The notes: generated by a model from the letters alone, not told the origin. DNA of 5,311 nucleotides from Chloroflexota bacterium (GCA_022573935.1 JACZTE010000096.1:1-5311); one strand, 5' to 3'; shown: positions 1 through 4,690, numbered from the stretch's first letter. Made by a program: numbers and translations.

Positions 1-2
1 AC

Positions 3-569
3 AGCCCTTCGCGGCGAGCCAAGCGTGTGCGCTTGCTGATTCTGGATGTGGATGGGGTGCTCACCGACGGAAGGGTGTACATTGCCCCCGACGGCAGTGT
101 GACCAAGCGTTTCGATATTCACGACGGGCACGCGATCGTGCTGATGCGGGAACTGCTCGATTTTCCGGTGGCTGTGATTAGCGGTCGCGACGACAAAGTC
201 ACACAGATCCGCTGCGAGGATCTCGGGATCGGCCACATCGTGCAGGGAGTGCGTGAAAAGGTGGTCGAGGCCGAGCGAATCGCAGCCGAGGTGGGCTGTA
301 GTCTCGATGAAGTTGCGTTTATGGGCGACGATATCAACGACCTTCCACTGCTGCGCAAGGTGGGTCTCGCTGCCGCCCCTGCCAACGCGTGTGCTGAAGC
401 GCTGGAGGCAGCACACTATCGGTGTGAAAAGTCCGGTGGCGCGGGTGCAGTTCGAGCGGATGCGGCTGGGAGAGCCGGACGAGTCGGGACGGCGGCGGCC
501 GGAGCCTACGGGCGAGCGGTTCACGGTGGAGGCGGACACCGTCGTCGTCGCTATCGGCTATCGCGCTGA
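3..569 (+). CDS. kdsC: KdsC-like HAD phosphatase, 5' end outside window, 3' end replaced
   Basis: This is a HAD-superfamily phosphatase of the KdsC/YrbI type, a cytosolic enzyme family that typically hydrolyses 3-deoxy-D-manno-octulosonate 8-phosphate or a similar nonulosonate phosphate. Counting residues from the GTG at 27, motif I is DVDGVLTDG (nucleophile D7, acid/base D9), motif II is ISGR (S52), the motif III lysine is about K78, and motif IV is MGDDIND (D101, D102, D105). The GTG at 27 is probably internal. The same frame is open back to base 3 (SPSRRAKRV), and family members normally have RAKxxRLL just before motif I, so the true start lies to the left, possibly in a fusion with a CMP-sugar synthetase. 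Family similarity continues to about SGGAGAVR (base 455). The remaining ~37 codons to the TGA at 567-569 are low-complexity Ala/Gly/Arg residues read out of frame from the next gene's sequence. The usual C-terminal helix of ~25-30 residues is missing. The HAD core is complete, so activity is possible but uncertain. The family call is firm; the exact substrate is not. Confidence 0.85.
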   Translation, partial: SPSRRAKRVRLLILDVDGVLTDGRVYIAPDGSVTKRFDIHDGHAIVLMRELLDFPVAVISGRDDKVTQIRCEDLGIGHIVQGVREKVVEAERIAAEVGCSLDEVAFMGDDINDLPLLRKVGLAAAPANACAEALEAAHYRCEKSGGAGAVRADAAGRAGRVGTAAAGAYGRAVHGGGGHRRRRYRLSR

Positions 570-810
570 CGAGGAGCTGCCGGAGGGCGCCAAGGTGCAG
601 CACGAGCGAGACCTGGTCGTCATCGACCGGCCGACTGGGCGGACGACGCGCCCCGGCGTCTTCGCCGGTGGCGACTGCGTGAACGGGGCGGACCTGGTGG
701 TAACCGCGCTCGCCGATGGCCGCCGGGCGGCCGAGGCGATCCACGCCTACCTGGAGCGGCTGCCGAAGAAGCGCCCTACCGCCATCGCTGGGGTGACGCC
801 GGCGCGCTAG
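433..810 (+). pseudogene. C-terminal remnant of a GltD-like FAD/NAD(P)H oxidoreductase
   Basis: About 125 codons match the C-terminal end of the glutamate synthase small subunit (GltD) family and related FAD-dependent pyridine-nucleotide oxidoreductases. These proteins pass electrons from NAD(P)H through FAD and Fe-S centres to a partner subunit. Visible landmarks, in order, are FERMRLGEPDESGRRRP, DTVVVAIGY at the end of the second dinucleotide-binding domain, and RPGVFAGGDCVNGADLVVTAL, whose GD contacts FAD. A usual C-terminal helix (ADGRRAAEAI) follows. A full GltD is about 450-500 residues, so the Fe-S domain, the first FAD-binding motif and most of the NAD(P)H domain are absent. The same frame upstream to 253 is open but encodes only a shadow of the HAD gene. 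No convincing start or ribosome binding site precedes the homologous part; GTG codons at 424, 436 and 445 are possible but unsupported. It cannot be a working oxidoreductase. Its stop overlaps that of the convergent gene. Confidence 0.8.
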
Positions 811-1694
811 GCGAGCACCTGCGGCCGAATTTCGTTCGCGAGCGTATCCATCAGCGACCGCACCCGATCCATATCGGGCGCGAAGATCTCCAGCACGACG
901 TGGCTCACGCCTACCTCACGATAGCTCCGCAACAGCTCGATCGTCTTAGCTGGGTCGTCCATCCGCACCCGCGGCCGGACGCTCAGGGTCAGGCTAGCCG
1001 GGTCGCGGCCAGCCTTCTCGGCGTGGCGCTGCACCTCTTTGAACTGCTCGCGCAGGGTGTCCGGACTCACGCCCACGGCGTGCCAGCCATCGCTCAGTCT
1101 GCCCGCCCGGCGCAGCGCCGGCGCGCTGTGGCCGCCCGTCCAGATGGGCGGGTGCGGCTTCTGCAGCGGCTTCGGGTTAAAGCCCACATCCTTTATTTGC
1201 CAGAACTCCCCTTCGAACGAGGGGTTCTCCTCGGTCCAGAGCGCCTTCATGAGCCGGATGTACTCGTTCGTGCGCGCCCCGCGTCGCTTGAACGGCACGC
1301 CCAGCATCTGGAACTCTTCCTCCATCCAGCCGGTGCCCACTCCCAAGATGAGCCGTCCGTTCGAGAGGACGTCCAGACTGGCGAGCTGCTTCGCTGTGAC
1401 GATGGGGTTGCGCATGGGGAGTACGAGCACCGTTGTGCCCAGCTTTACCCGCTCGGTGACGGCGGCGGCGAAGAGCAGCGTGGCTATCGGCTCCATCAGC
1501 GACACATCGGGCGATACCGGAAACGAGCCATCGCGGCTGTACGGGTAGCGCGAGTCGACTGAGCGTGGCACGACGATGTGGTCGCTCACCCACAGCGCAT
1601 CGAAGCCGAGCTTCTCCACGAGTTGGGCGAACGCCGTGATGCCTTCTCGGGTAGCCAGCGGGCCGACGTGGGGCAAATGTAGTCCGAACTCCAT
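807..1694 (-). CDS. LLM-class (luciferase-like) F420/flavin-dependent oxidoreductase
   Basis: This is a 295-residue TIM-barrel protein of the bacterial luciferase-like monooxygenase superfamily, close to the F420-dependent group often named TIGR03619 (Rv2161c-like). Such cytosolic enzymes use reduced F420 or FMN for hydride transfer or oxygenation; the substrate cannot be read from sequence. Supporting features are an N-terminal beta strand (MEFGLHLPHVG), LGFDALWVSDHIVVP at residues 29-43, VKLGTTVLVLPMRNP at 83-97, GRLILGVGTGWMEEEF at 113-128, PPIWTGGHSAPALRRAG at 182-198 and a closing helix. The start is the ATG at 1694-1692, which has AAAGGAG eight bases upstream. The frame stays open 24 codons further, to 1766, but that extension contains the predicted promoter and does not look like the family. 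Length is normal for the family. The TAG stop shares CTAG with the convergent oxidoreductase remnant. Specificity for F420 rather than FMN is inferred from family resemblance. Confidence 0.9.
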   Translation of the reverse strand: MEFGLHLPHVGPLATREGITAFAQLVEKLGFDALWVSDHIVVPRSVDSRYPYSRDGSFPVSPDVSLMEPIATLLFAAAVTERVKLGTTVLVLPMRNPIVTAKQLASLDVLSNGRLILGVGTGWMEEEFQMLGVPFKRRGARTNEYIRLMKALWTEENPSFEGEFWQIKDVGFNPKPLQKPHPPIWTGGHSAPALRRAGRLSDGWHAVGVSPDTLREQFKEVQRHAEKAGRDPASLTLSVRPRVRMDDPAKTIELLRSYREVGVSHVVLEIFAPDMDRVRSLMDTLANEIRPQVLA

Positions 1695-1702
1695 CGGGTG
1701 GG

Positions 1703-1709
1703 CTCCTTT
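1703..1709 (-). promoter_or_regulatory. Ribosome binding site fixing the LLM gene start
   Basis: On the minus strand this reads AAAGGAG, eight bases before the ATG at 1694. It is a near-ideal Shine-Dalgarno sequence and decides the start in favour of 1694 over the longer open frame to 1766. Confidence 0.8.
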
Positions 1710-1738
1710 ACGAACGAGGCGCCTGGGGATTCCAGGGC

Positions 1739-1766
1739 ATAATACAACAATCGGGACATGACGCAA
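1739..1766 (-). promoter_or_regulatory. Candidate sigma-70-type promoter of the LLM gene
   Basis: Read on the minus strand, TTGCGT (1766-1761) and TATTAT (1744-1739) are separated by 16 bases. The -10 matches the consensus at 5 of 6 positions and the -35 at 3 of 6. It lies about 45 bases before the start codon, upstream of the ribosome binding site. It overlaps the candidate promoter pointing the other way. Confidence 0.5.
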
Positions 1767-1787
1767 GCCGGGCGAACGCGATATGAT
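1758..1787 (+). promoter_or_regulatory. Candidate promoter of the nuclease-like/NUDIX unit
   Basis: ATGACG (1758-1763, 4 of 6 to the -35 consensus) and TATGAT (1782-1787, 5 of 6 to the -10 consensus) are 18 bases apart. They lie about 56 bases before the ATG at 1844. The -35 shares bases 1761-1763 with the -35 of the opposite promoter, so polymerase binding in the two directions would be mutually exclusive. There was no experimental or statistical test, only consensus matching. Confidence 0.4.
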
Positions 1788-1843
1788 GAAGGGCGCGTAC
1801 CAACTACGTTCGTTGAAGTGGGCGTGCGCGAGGAACGATCAAT

Positions 1844-3190
1844 ATGAATGAGGACACTTGGCACAGGGCGCGGCTTATCCCAATCTCTGGCCTTGGAGGC
1901 CAGGAGGAAAAGGAGAGGAGATCCGCGTCTGCGCTCTTAGCTGTATTAGGGGCGGTAAAAGAGTTTGGCCGGGCCAACCTGGCACCGTTGGGAGCACCTG
2001 CAGGTACGATCTCTACCTACTGCGAGGTTCCGTTCGAGCTTGCTGATGACAGAAAATTCCGAGTTGATGGGCTGATTAGGGTGCAGCGTGGGAAGAGGAT
2101 ATGGACTCTCCTTGTCGAAGTTAAGACAGGGACAGCGGAACTCACACGGCAGCAGATCGAAAACTACCTCGAGATCGTCCGCGAAAACGACTTCGATGGC
2201 CTGCTTACTATTAGCAATCAGATCGTACAGATGGCCGGTCACCATCCCATCAAAGTCGGAAGGAAGTTCAAAAAGGCGCCACTATTTCACGCCTCGTGGA
2301 CTCGTATCTTGACCCTGGCTCAGATGGTGAAGGATCACCAAGGTGTTAGCGATCCTGATCAGGCTTGGATCCTCGGCGAATTGATACGGTATCTGCAATT
2401 CGAGGGGTCCGGTGCCGTGGCCTTTGAAGACATGGGACCTAATTGGGTAACCGTGAGGAGCGCTGCCAGAGAAGAGACACTCAGGTTGTCGGACGACGGA
2501 GTAGAGGAAATCGCTGGGCGCTGGGATCAACTCGTCCAGTTCCTCTGCCTGGATTTAGCGGCTCGATTGGGCCAAGAAGTTCGACCGGTGCTTAGCAGGA
2601 AGGAGCTCGACGATCCTGACTCCAGGACCGTTGCTCTTGCACGCGAGCTAGTCGACAGTGGCACGTTCTCCGCCGGAATTAGGATTCCTAACACAGTGGG
2701 TCCCATTCACTTGGGGGCGAACCTCAGGAATATGACTGCGACAGCCTCGATCGAGCTAGCGGCTCCAGAATTGAAGCGATCTTCGGCCCGAGTTAATTGG
2801 CTGCTGCGACAGCTGCGAAGCGCACCGCCTGAGCTACGTCTCGACGTGGCATTCCACCGAACCCGGGCCACATCTTCAGACCTGCTTGGTCGGATCACGG
2901 AGGATACGAAGCGGTTACTCAAGGAACGTGACCATGCTCCGCGATTATTCACACTTGCGCTATCTTCTAGTGTTGGGTCGAAGCGGAGATCCGGGAAGGG
3001 GAGCTTCATAGGCGATATCTCATCTCTCCTAGATCGCTTCTATCGTGACGTAGTACAGGACTTGAAGGTTTGGACACCGCCAACGCCACAGCTGCAACCT
3101 CAAAGCGCCCCTAGCAATTCTTCTGTCCCCGTCGGCTCTTCCTCCGAATCTCCGCCCCACGGGAATAGCGAGGAGCGGATGAACTCGTGA
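1844..3190 (+). CDS. Uncharacterised PD-(D/E)XK nuclease-like protein
   Basis: The 448-residue product has no assigned function that I can support. Residues 60-130 look like a PD-(D/E)XK phosphodiesterase core. E61 (CEVPFE) is a possible helix-borne acidic residue, D75 sits in FRVDGLIRV, and E92-V-K94 lies at the end of a hydrophobic strand (WTLLVEVKTG). Q103-Q104 lie in the following helix (TRQQIENYLEIV), then a strand DGLLTISNQI. The N-terminus carries a striking conserved-looking segment, PISGLGGQEEKERR (13-26), and a helix to FGR (43). The middle (170-240) is predicted to be helical. Residues ~406-448 form a Pro/Ser-rich, probably disordered tail. No signal peptide or membrane segment is seen. 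I recall similar uncharacterised proteins of this length in actinobacteria but cannot verify that here. The ATG start has GAGGA nine bases upstream. Base composition differs from neighbours: hand counts of sampled 60-base lines gave 28, 32 and 34 G+C, against 36-43 in flanking genes. AGG, AGA and TTA codons are frequent. This suggests acquisition. It overlaps the NUDIX gene by 4 bases. Confidence 0.75.
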   Translation: MNEDTWHRARLIPISGLGGQEEKERRSASALLAVLGAVKEFGRANLAPLGAPAGTISTYCEVPFELADDRKFRVDGLIRVQRGKRIWTLLVEVKTGTAELTRQQIENYLEIVRENDFDGLLTISNQIVQMAGHHPIKVGRKFKKAPLFHASWTRILTLAQMVKDHQGVSDPDQAWILGELIRYLQFEGSGAVAFEDMGPNWVTVRSAAREETLRLSDDGVEEIAGRWDQLVQFLCLDLAARLGQEVRPVLSRKELDDPDSRTVALARELVDSGTFSAGIRIPNTVGPIHLGANLRNMTATASIELAAPELKRSSARVNWLLRQLRSAPPELRLDVAFHRTRATSSDLLGRITEDTKRLLKERDHAPRLFTLALSSSVGSKRRSGKGSFIGDISSLLDRFYRDVVQDLKVWTPPTPQLQPQSAPSNSSVPVGSSSESPPHGNSEERMNS

Positions 3191-3624
3191 AGAAGAGGAT
3201 GGAGATATCCGCCGGCGGCATCATCTACCGCCGGCAGGAGCGCGCGCCCCAGATCTGCCTCATCGCTACCAACGGCGGCAAGATCTGGCAGCTACCCAAA
3301 GGAATCATCGAAGAGGGGGAGGAGCGGGAGGAGACCGCCCGCCGCGAAGTAGCCGAGGAGACCGGCCTGCGCGGCGAGATCCTCCAGCCGCTCGATAGGA
3401 TCGAGTATTGGTACGTCTGGGACTACGGCGATGGCCCGGAACGCGTCCACAAGTTCGTCTACTTCTTCCTCCTGCGCTACATCGACGGCTCGACGGACGA
3501 TCACGATCACGAAGCCGACGAGGCTCGCTGGTTCTCGATATCGGAGGCACGAAAGCGGCTCACTCACGACAACGAGCACCGAATCCTCAACCTGGCAGAG
3601 AAGGCACTAGAAGAAGTCGATTAG
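3187..3624 (+). CDS. NUDIX hydrolase
   Basis: This 145-residue cytosolic NUDIX-fold protein hydrolyses nucleoside diphosphates linked to another moiety X, using Mg2+ or Mn2+ bound by the Nudix box. The box is perfect: residues 39-61 fit G-x5-E-x7-REUxEExGU, with REVAEETGL as its end. It is preceded by WQLPKG (34-39), an arrangement seen in Ap4A-hydrolase and MutT1-like members, so a dinucleoside polyphosphate or oxidised nucleotide is a reasonable but unproven substrate. The N-terminus (ISAGGIIYRR) is the usual first strand. The tail (DEARWFSISEARKRLTHDNEHRIL) is the typical C-terminal helix region. The GTG start at 3187 overlaps the upstream TGA as GTGA, and AGGAG lies 11 bases upstream at 3171-3175. 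An ATG at 3199 (MEISAGG) is the alternative start but has poor spacing. The overlap implies translational coupling with the nuclease-like gene. GC content returns to the window norm here, unlike its partner. Confidence 0.93.
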   Translation: MKKRMEISAGGIIYRRQERAPQICLIATNGGKIWQLPKGIIEEGEEREETARREVAEETGLRGEILQPLDRIEYWYVWDYGDGPERVHKFVYFFLLRYIDGSTDDHDHEADEARWFSISEARKRLTHDNEHRILNLAEKALEEVD

Positions 3625-3635
3625 TCGTCTATTGG

Positions 3636-3673
3636 GACGGGCGTTAGCCTTGTGGGGCAGGCCTTAGCCTGTC
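3636..3673. repeat. Small inverted and direct repeats between convergent genes
   Basis: The 60-base gap between two convergent stops (3624 and 3685) holds a hairpin CAGGC-CTTA-GCCTG (3658-3671). The alternative pairing GACGGGC (3636-3642) with GCCTGTC (3667-3673) has one G-U pair. TTAGCCT also occurs twice, at 3644-3650 and 3664-3670, exactly 20 bases apart. No T-run follows on either strand. The location would suit a bidirectional terminator, but the stems are short, so the function is tentative. Confidence 0.3.
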
Positions 3674-3684
3674 GTCAAGCGCAA

Positions 3685-4065
3685 TTAACCCTCGCTCGTC
3701 TGCGGCTCTGCCGGCCGCTCGTCGCCAAACTCCACCGTCTGCTTCAGGTTCGCGAGACCCTCTACCAGCAGCAGCTCGTAGTTGGTGTCGATGCGGCCCA
3801 TGGTGAGGATGCGGGAGAGCACGTAGCGGAGCCCCTGCGGCTCCATCGTCGCTACTACCTCCGTGTCTTCTTCGCGTGGGTTGATCCGGTACGTGAGGAT
3901 GGCGCGGATGCCGCCCTGTAGATCCACCCAGAGCGAGAGGAGCTCGTTCGGGACTGCCCGCTCGACGGTGTAGTTCGTCTCGTCGGCAACCTCGAGCTCG
4001 CCGGTGAGGGCGCGCCAGATGGCGGCTGGCTCGGCCTTGATCGCGAACGCCTTCTCTAGTGGCAC
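3685..4065 (-). CDS. SRPBCC-superfamily (START/Bet v1-like) protein
   Basis: This 126-residue protein has the layout of the SRPBCC ligand-binding fold. It opens with strand and helices LEKAFAIKAEPAAIWRALTGEL (3-24), followed by alternating strands (NYTVERAVPNELLSLWVDL, ILTYRINPREEDTEVVATMEP). The closing long helix, VLSRILTMGRIDTNYELLLVEGLANLKQTVE, is typical of the family. Such proteins bind hydrophobic ligands or act as small cyclases, hydrolases or polyketide-type enzymes; nothing here tells which. It ends in a short polar tail (DERPAEPQTSEG). There is no signal peptide or membrane segment. The start is a GTG at 4065-4063 with no Shine-Dalgarno sequence. A -10-like TATACT ends six bases before the GTG, which would make the mRNA leaderless. 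The gene converges on the NUDIX gene with a 60-base gap and diverges from the LPxTG gene. The family call is fairly safe; the function is unknown. Confidence 0.75.
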   Translation of the reverse strand: MPLEKAFAIKAEPAAIWRALTGELEVADETNYTVERAVPNELLSLWVDLQGGIRAILTYRINPREEDTEVVATMEPQGLRYVLSRILTMGRIDTNYELLLVEGLANLKQTVEFGDERPAEPQTSEG

Positions 4066-4071
4066 ACGCTT

Positions 4072-4102
4072 AGTATACGAGAAGCGATAGCTGGCCGAAC
4101 AA
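4072..4102 (-). promoter_or_regulatory. Candidate promoter giving a leaderless SRPBCC transcript
   Basis: On the minus strand TATACT (4077-4072) matches the -10 consensus at 5 of 6 positions. Exactly six bases separate it from the GTG at 4065, which puts the expected transcription start on the first base of the start codon. A weak -35-like TTGTTC (4102-4097) sits 19 bases further up. The absence of any ribosome binding site agrees with leaderless initiation. Confidence 0.5.
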
Positions 4103-4140
4103 CGGGTCGCGGATCATTAGCGGTGCTGAGGCGCTGTAAA

Positions 4141-4181
4141 GAGCCGCCGGCTGCACGCTGCCCGTCATCCGCGGGCGGCTC
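4141..4181. repeat. GC-rich hairpin, 8-bp perfect stem
   Basis: GAGCCGCC (4141-4148) pairs perfectly with GGCGGCTC (4174-4181) around a 25-base loop. No T-run follows on the plus strand. On the minus strand the stem is followed by TTTACAG, a weak tract. It could be part of a long leader of the LPxTG gene, a minus-strand terminator, or a protein-binding site. Confidence 0.35.
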
Positions 4182-4224
4182 GTCTACTACTGCCCTTAGG
4201 GGAATCACCCTCCTACAGCGGAGA

Positions 4225-4310
4225 AGTGCCTGAGATTCTACATTCAGGCCGAATCTAAGCCTAAAGGGGTTAAGTCTGCCCTCGGCTGACCGACTATCTC
4301 TATAGGCACT
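4225..4310 (+). promoter_or_regulatory. Candidate structured RNA leader element upstream of the LPxTG gene
   Basis: AGTGCCT (4225-4231) pairs perfectly with AGGCACT (4304-4310). The adjoining GAGAT (4232-4236) pairs with ATCTC (4296-4300). Together they make a 12-bp helix with a single 3-base bulge (TAT, 4301-4303) that closes 86 nt. Inside are a hairpin AGGC/GCCT (4246-4249/4259-4262, with further A-T pairs beyond one mismatch) and a small hairpin TCGG-CTGA-CCGA (4282-4293). Alternative pairings exist: GCCTGA/TCAGGC (4228-4233/4244-4249) and AGATTC/GAATCT (4233-4238/4251-4256). I could not match it to a riboswitch class I know. Transcription through it is assumed, not shown. Confidence 0.35.
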
Positions 4311-4320
4311 AAGGATAGTG
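4307..4320 (+). repeat. Small inverted repeat competing with the leader stem
   Basis: CACTA (4307-4311) and TAGTG (4316-4320) form a 5-bp stem with a 4-base loop (AGGA). Bases 4307-4310 are also part of the 3' strand of the long stem, so the two structures cannot form together. Confidence 0.35.
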
Positions 4321-4356
4321 AACTCTTTGTGCAATCGATATCTGTATTCAGTACGC

Positions 4357-4363
4357 GGGAGGT
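4357..4363 (+). promoter_or_regulatory. Strong ribosome binding site of the LPxTG gene
   Basis: GGGAGGT lies six bases before the ATG at 4370, a near-perfect Shine-Dalgarno sequence. CCTCC at 4209-4213 in the upstream region could pair with its GGAGG, which leaves room for sequestration. That pairing is speculative. Confidence 0.8.
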
Positions 4364-4369
4364 AACAAC

Positions 4370-4678
4370 ATGATCTTACTGAGAGGCCGCTTGGTGACCG
4401 CGCTGGCCGTCCTTGTGGCGATGGGCGGGCTGCTCGTGTTCAGTATCAGCTCTCCGGCCATCGTTACCGGTCAGGAGACCGATAGTGATGTCGGCGCGGG
4501 GGCTGAAGGGCCTGCCGATCCGCCGGCGTCACTGCCGCAGACGGGTACCGGCGGCTACATCGAGCCGGTTGGCTCGGACAGCCAGCTACAGATCGTCCTG
4601 CTAGCCGCAGTGGGCGTGACCCTTGCTGGCGCAGGCGTGTTCGCCATGCGCTACACGCGGCGCGAGCCGAGAGTTTAG
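4370..4678 (+). CDS. Small LPxTG cell-wall-anchored protein
   Basis: The 102-residue product is a secreted protein with a C-terminal sortase sorting signal. The N-terminus has arginines at 5 and 7, a hydrophobic core of about residues 8-26 (LVTALAVLVAMGGLLVFSI) and likely signal peptidase cleavage near 30-35 (SSPAIVTGQ). The sorting signal is LPQTG at 55-59, then a polar spacer, a membrane segment at about 73-93 (LQIVLLAAVGVTLAGAGVFAM) and a basic tail (RYTRREPRV). After cleavage by signal peptidase and sortase only about 20-25 residues, acidic and Ala/Pro-rich, would remain on the wall. That is far shorter than ordinary surface proteins. No sortase gene is in the window. The start is supported by the ribosome binding site at 4357-4363. 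A strong GC hairpin follows 12 bases after the stop, so it is probably transcribed alone. Alternatively it might stay uncleaved as a two-span membrane microprotein. Confidence 0.85.
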   Translation: MILLRGRLVTALAVLVAMGGLLVFSISSPAIVTGQETDSDVGAGAEGPADPPASLPQTGTGGYIEPVGSDSQLQIVLLAAVGVTLAGAGVFAMRYTRREPRV

Positions 4679-4690
4679 CAAACGCTTTGC

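Larger units (their letters stand above)
4066..4369. other. Gene-free, structure-rich intergenic region
   Basis: About 300 bases separate the divergent SRPBCC and LPxTG genes. No frame on either strand looks like a protein; the minus-strand open frame at 4056-4334 has no recognisable composition or family. The region contains the SRPBCC promoter at its left end, a GC-rich hairpin (4141-4181), an 86-nt element closed by a long stem (4225-4310), a competing small hairpin (4307-4320) and the LPxTG ribosome binding site. GC content is lower in the right half than in the surrounding genes. I could not place a convincing promoter for the LPxTG gene, so the length of its leader is not known. Confidence 0.7.

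Noticed and set aside
27..29. GTG at 27 as the true start of the KdsC-like gene
   Set aside because: The frame is open to the left edge, and the preceding residues (RAKRV) match the usual run-up to the first HAD motif. The gene most likely begins outside the window.
253..432. N-terminal part of the plus-strand frame leading into the GltD-like tail
   Set aside because: It is the shifted frame of the HAD gene. The translation has no oxidoreductase similarity and no ribosome binding site supports a start at 253.
430..456. A sequencing frameshift or programmed frameshift joining the two left-hand genes
   Set aside because: The two protein families are unrelated and each lacks a large part. A one- or two-base slip cannot explain it.
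334..744. Minus-strand open frame opposite the left-hand genes
   Set aside because: It lies opposite coding sequence of two recognisable proteins, is Arg/Pro-rich and matches no family I know.
900..1562. Long plus-strand open frame inside the LLM gene
   Set aside because: It is antisense to a well-supported gene. The composition (His/Arg/Leu/Ala-rich) is typical of a shadow frame in GC-rich DNA.
1692..1766. 24-residue N-terminal extension of the LLM oxidoreductase
   Set aside because: It overlaps the ribosome binding site and predicted promoter and does not resemble the family. MEFGLHLP at 1694 is the normal beginning.
4225..4310. Assignment of the structured element to the c-di-AMP (ydaO) riboswitch or TPP riboswitch
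   Set aside because: Short matches exist, such as CTGAGA, GGGGTTAA and CTC-TAGGC. The hallmark conserved blocks (GTCAGCTAACCTCG for ydaO; the second TPP arm) are missing or scrambled.
4056..4334. Minus-strand open frame in the intergenic region
   Set aside because: There is no ribosome binding site, no recognisable motif and no family-like pattern. The region is better explained by inverted repeats.
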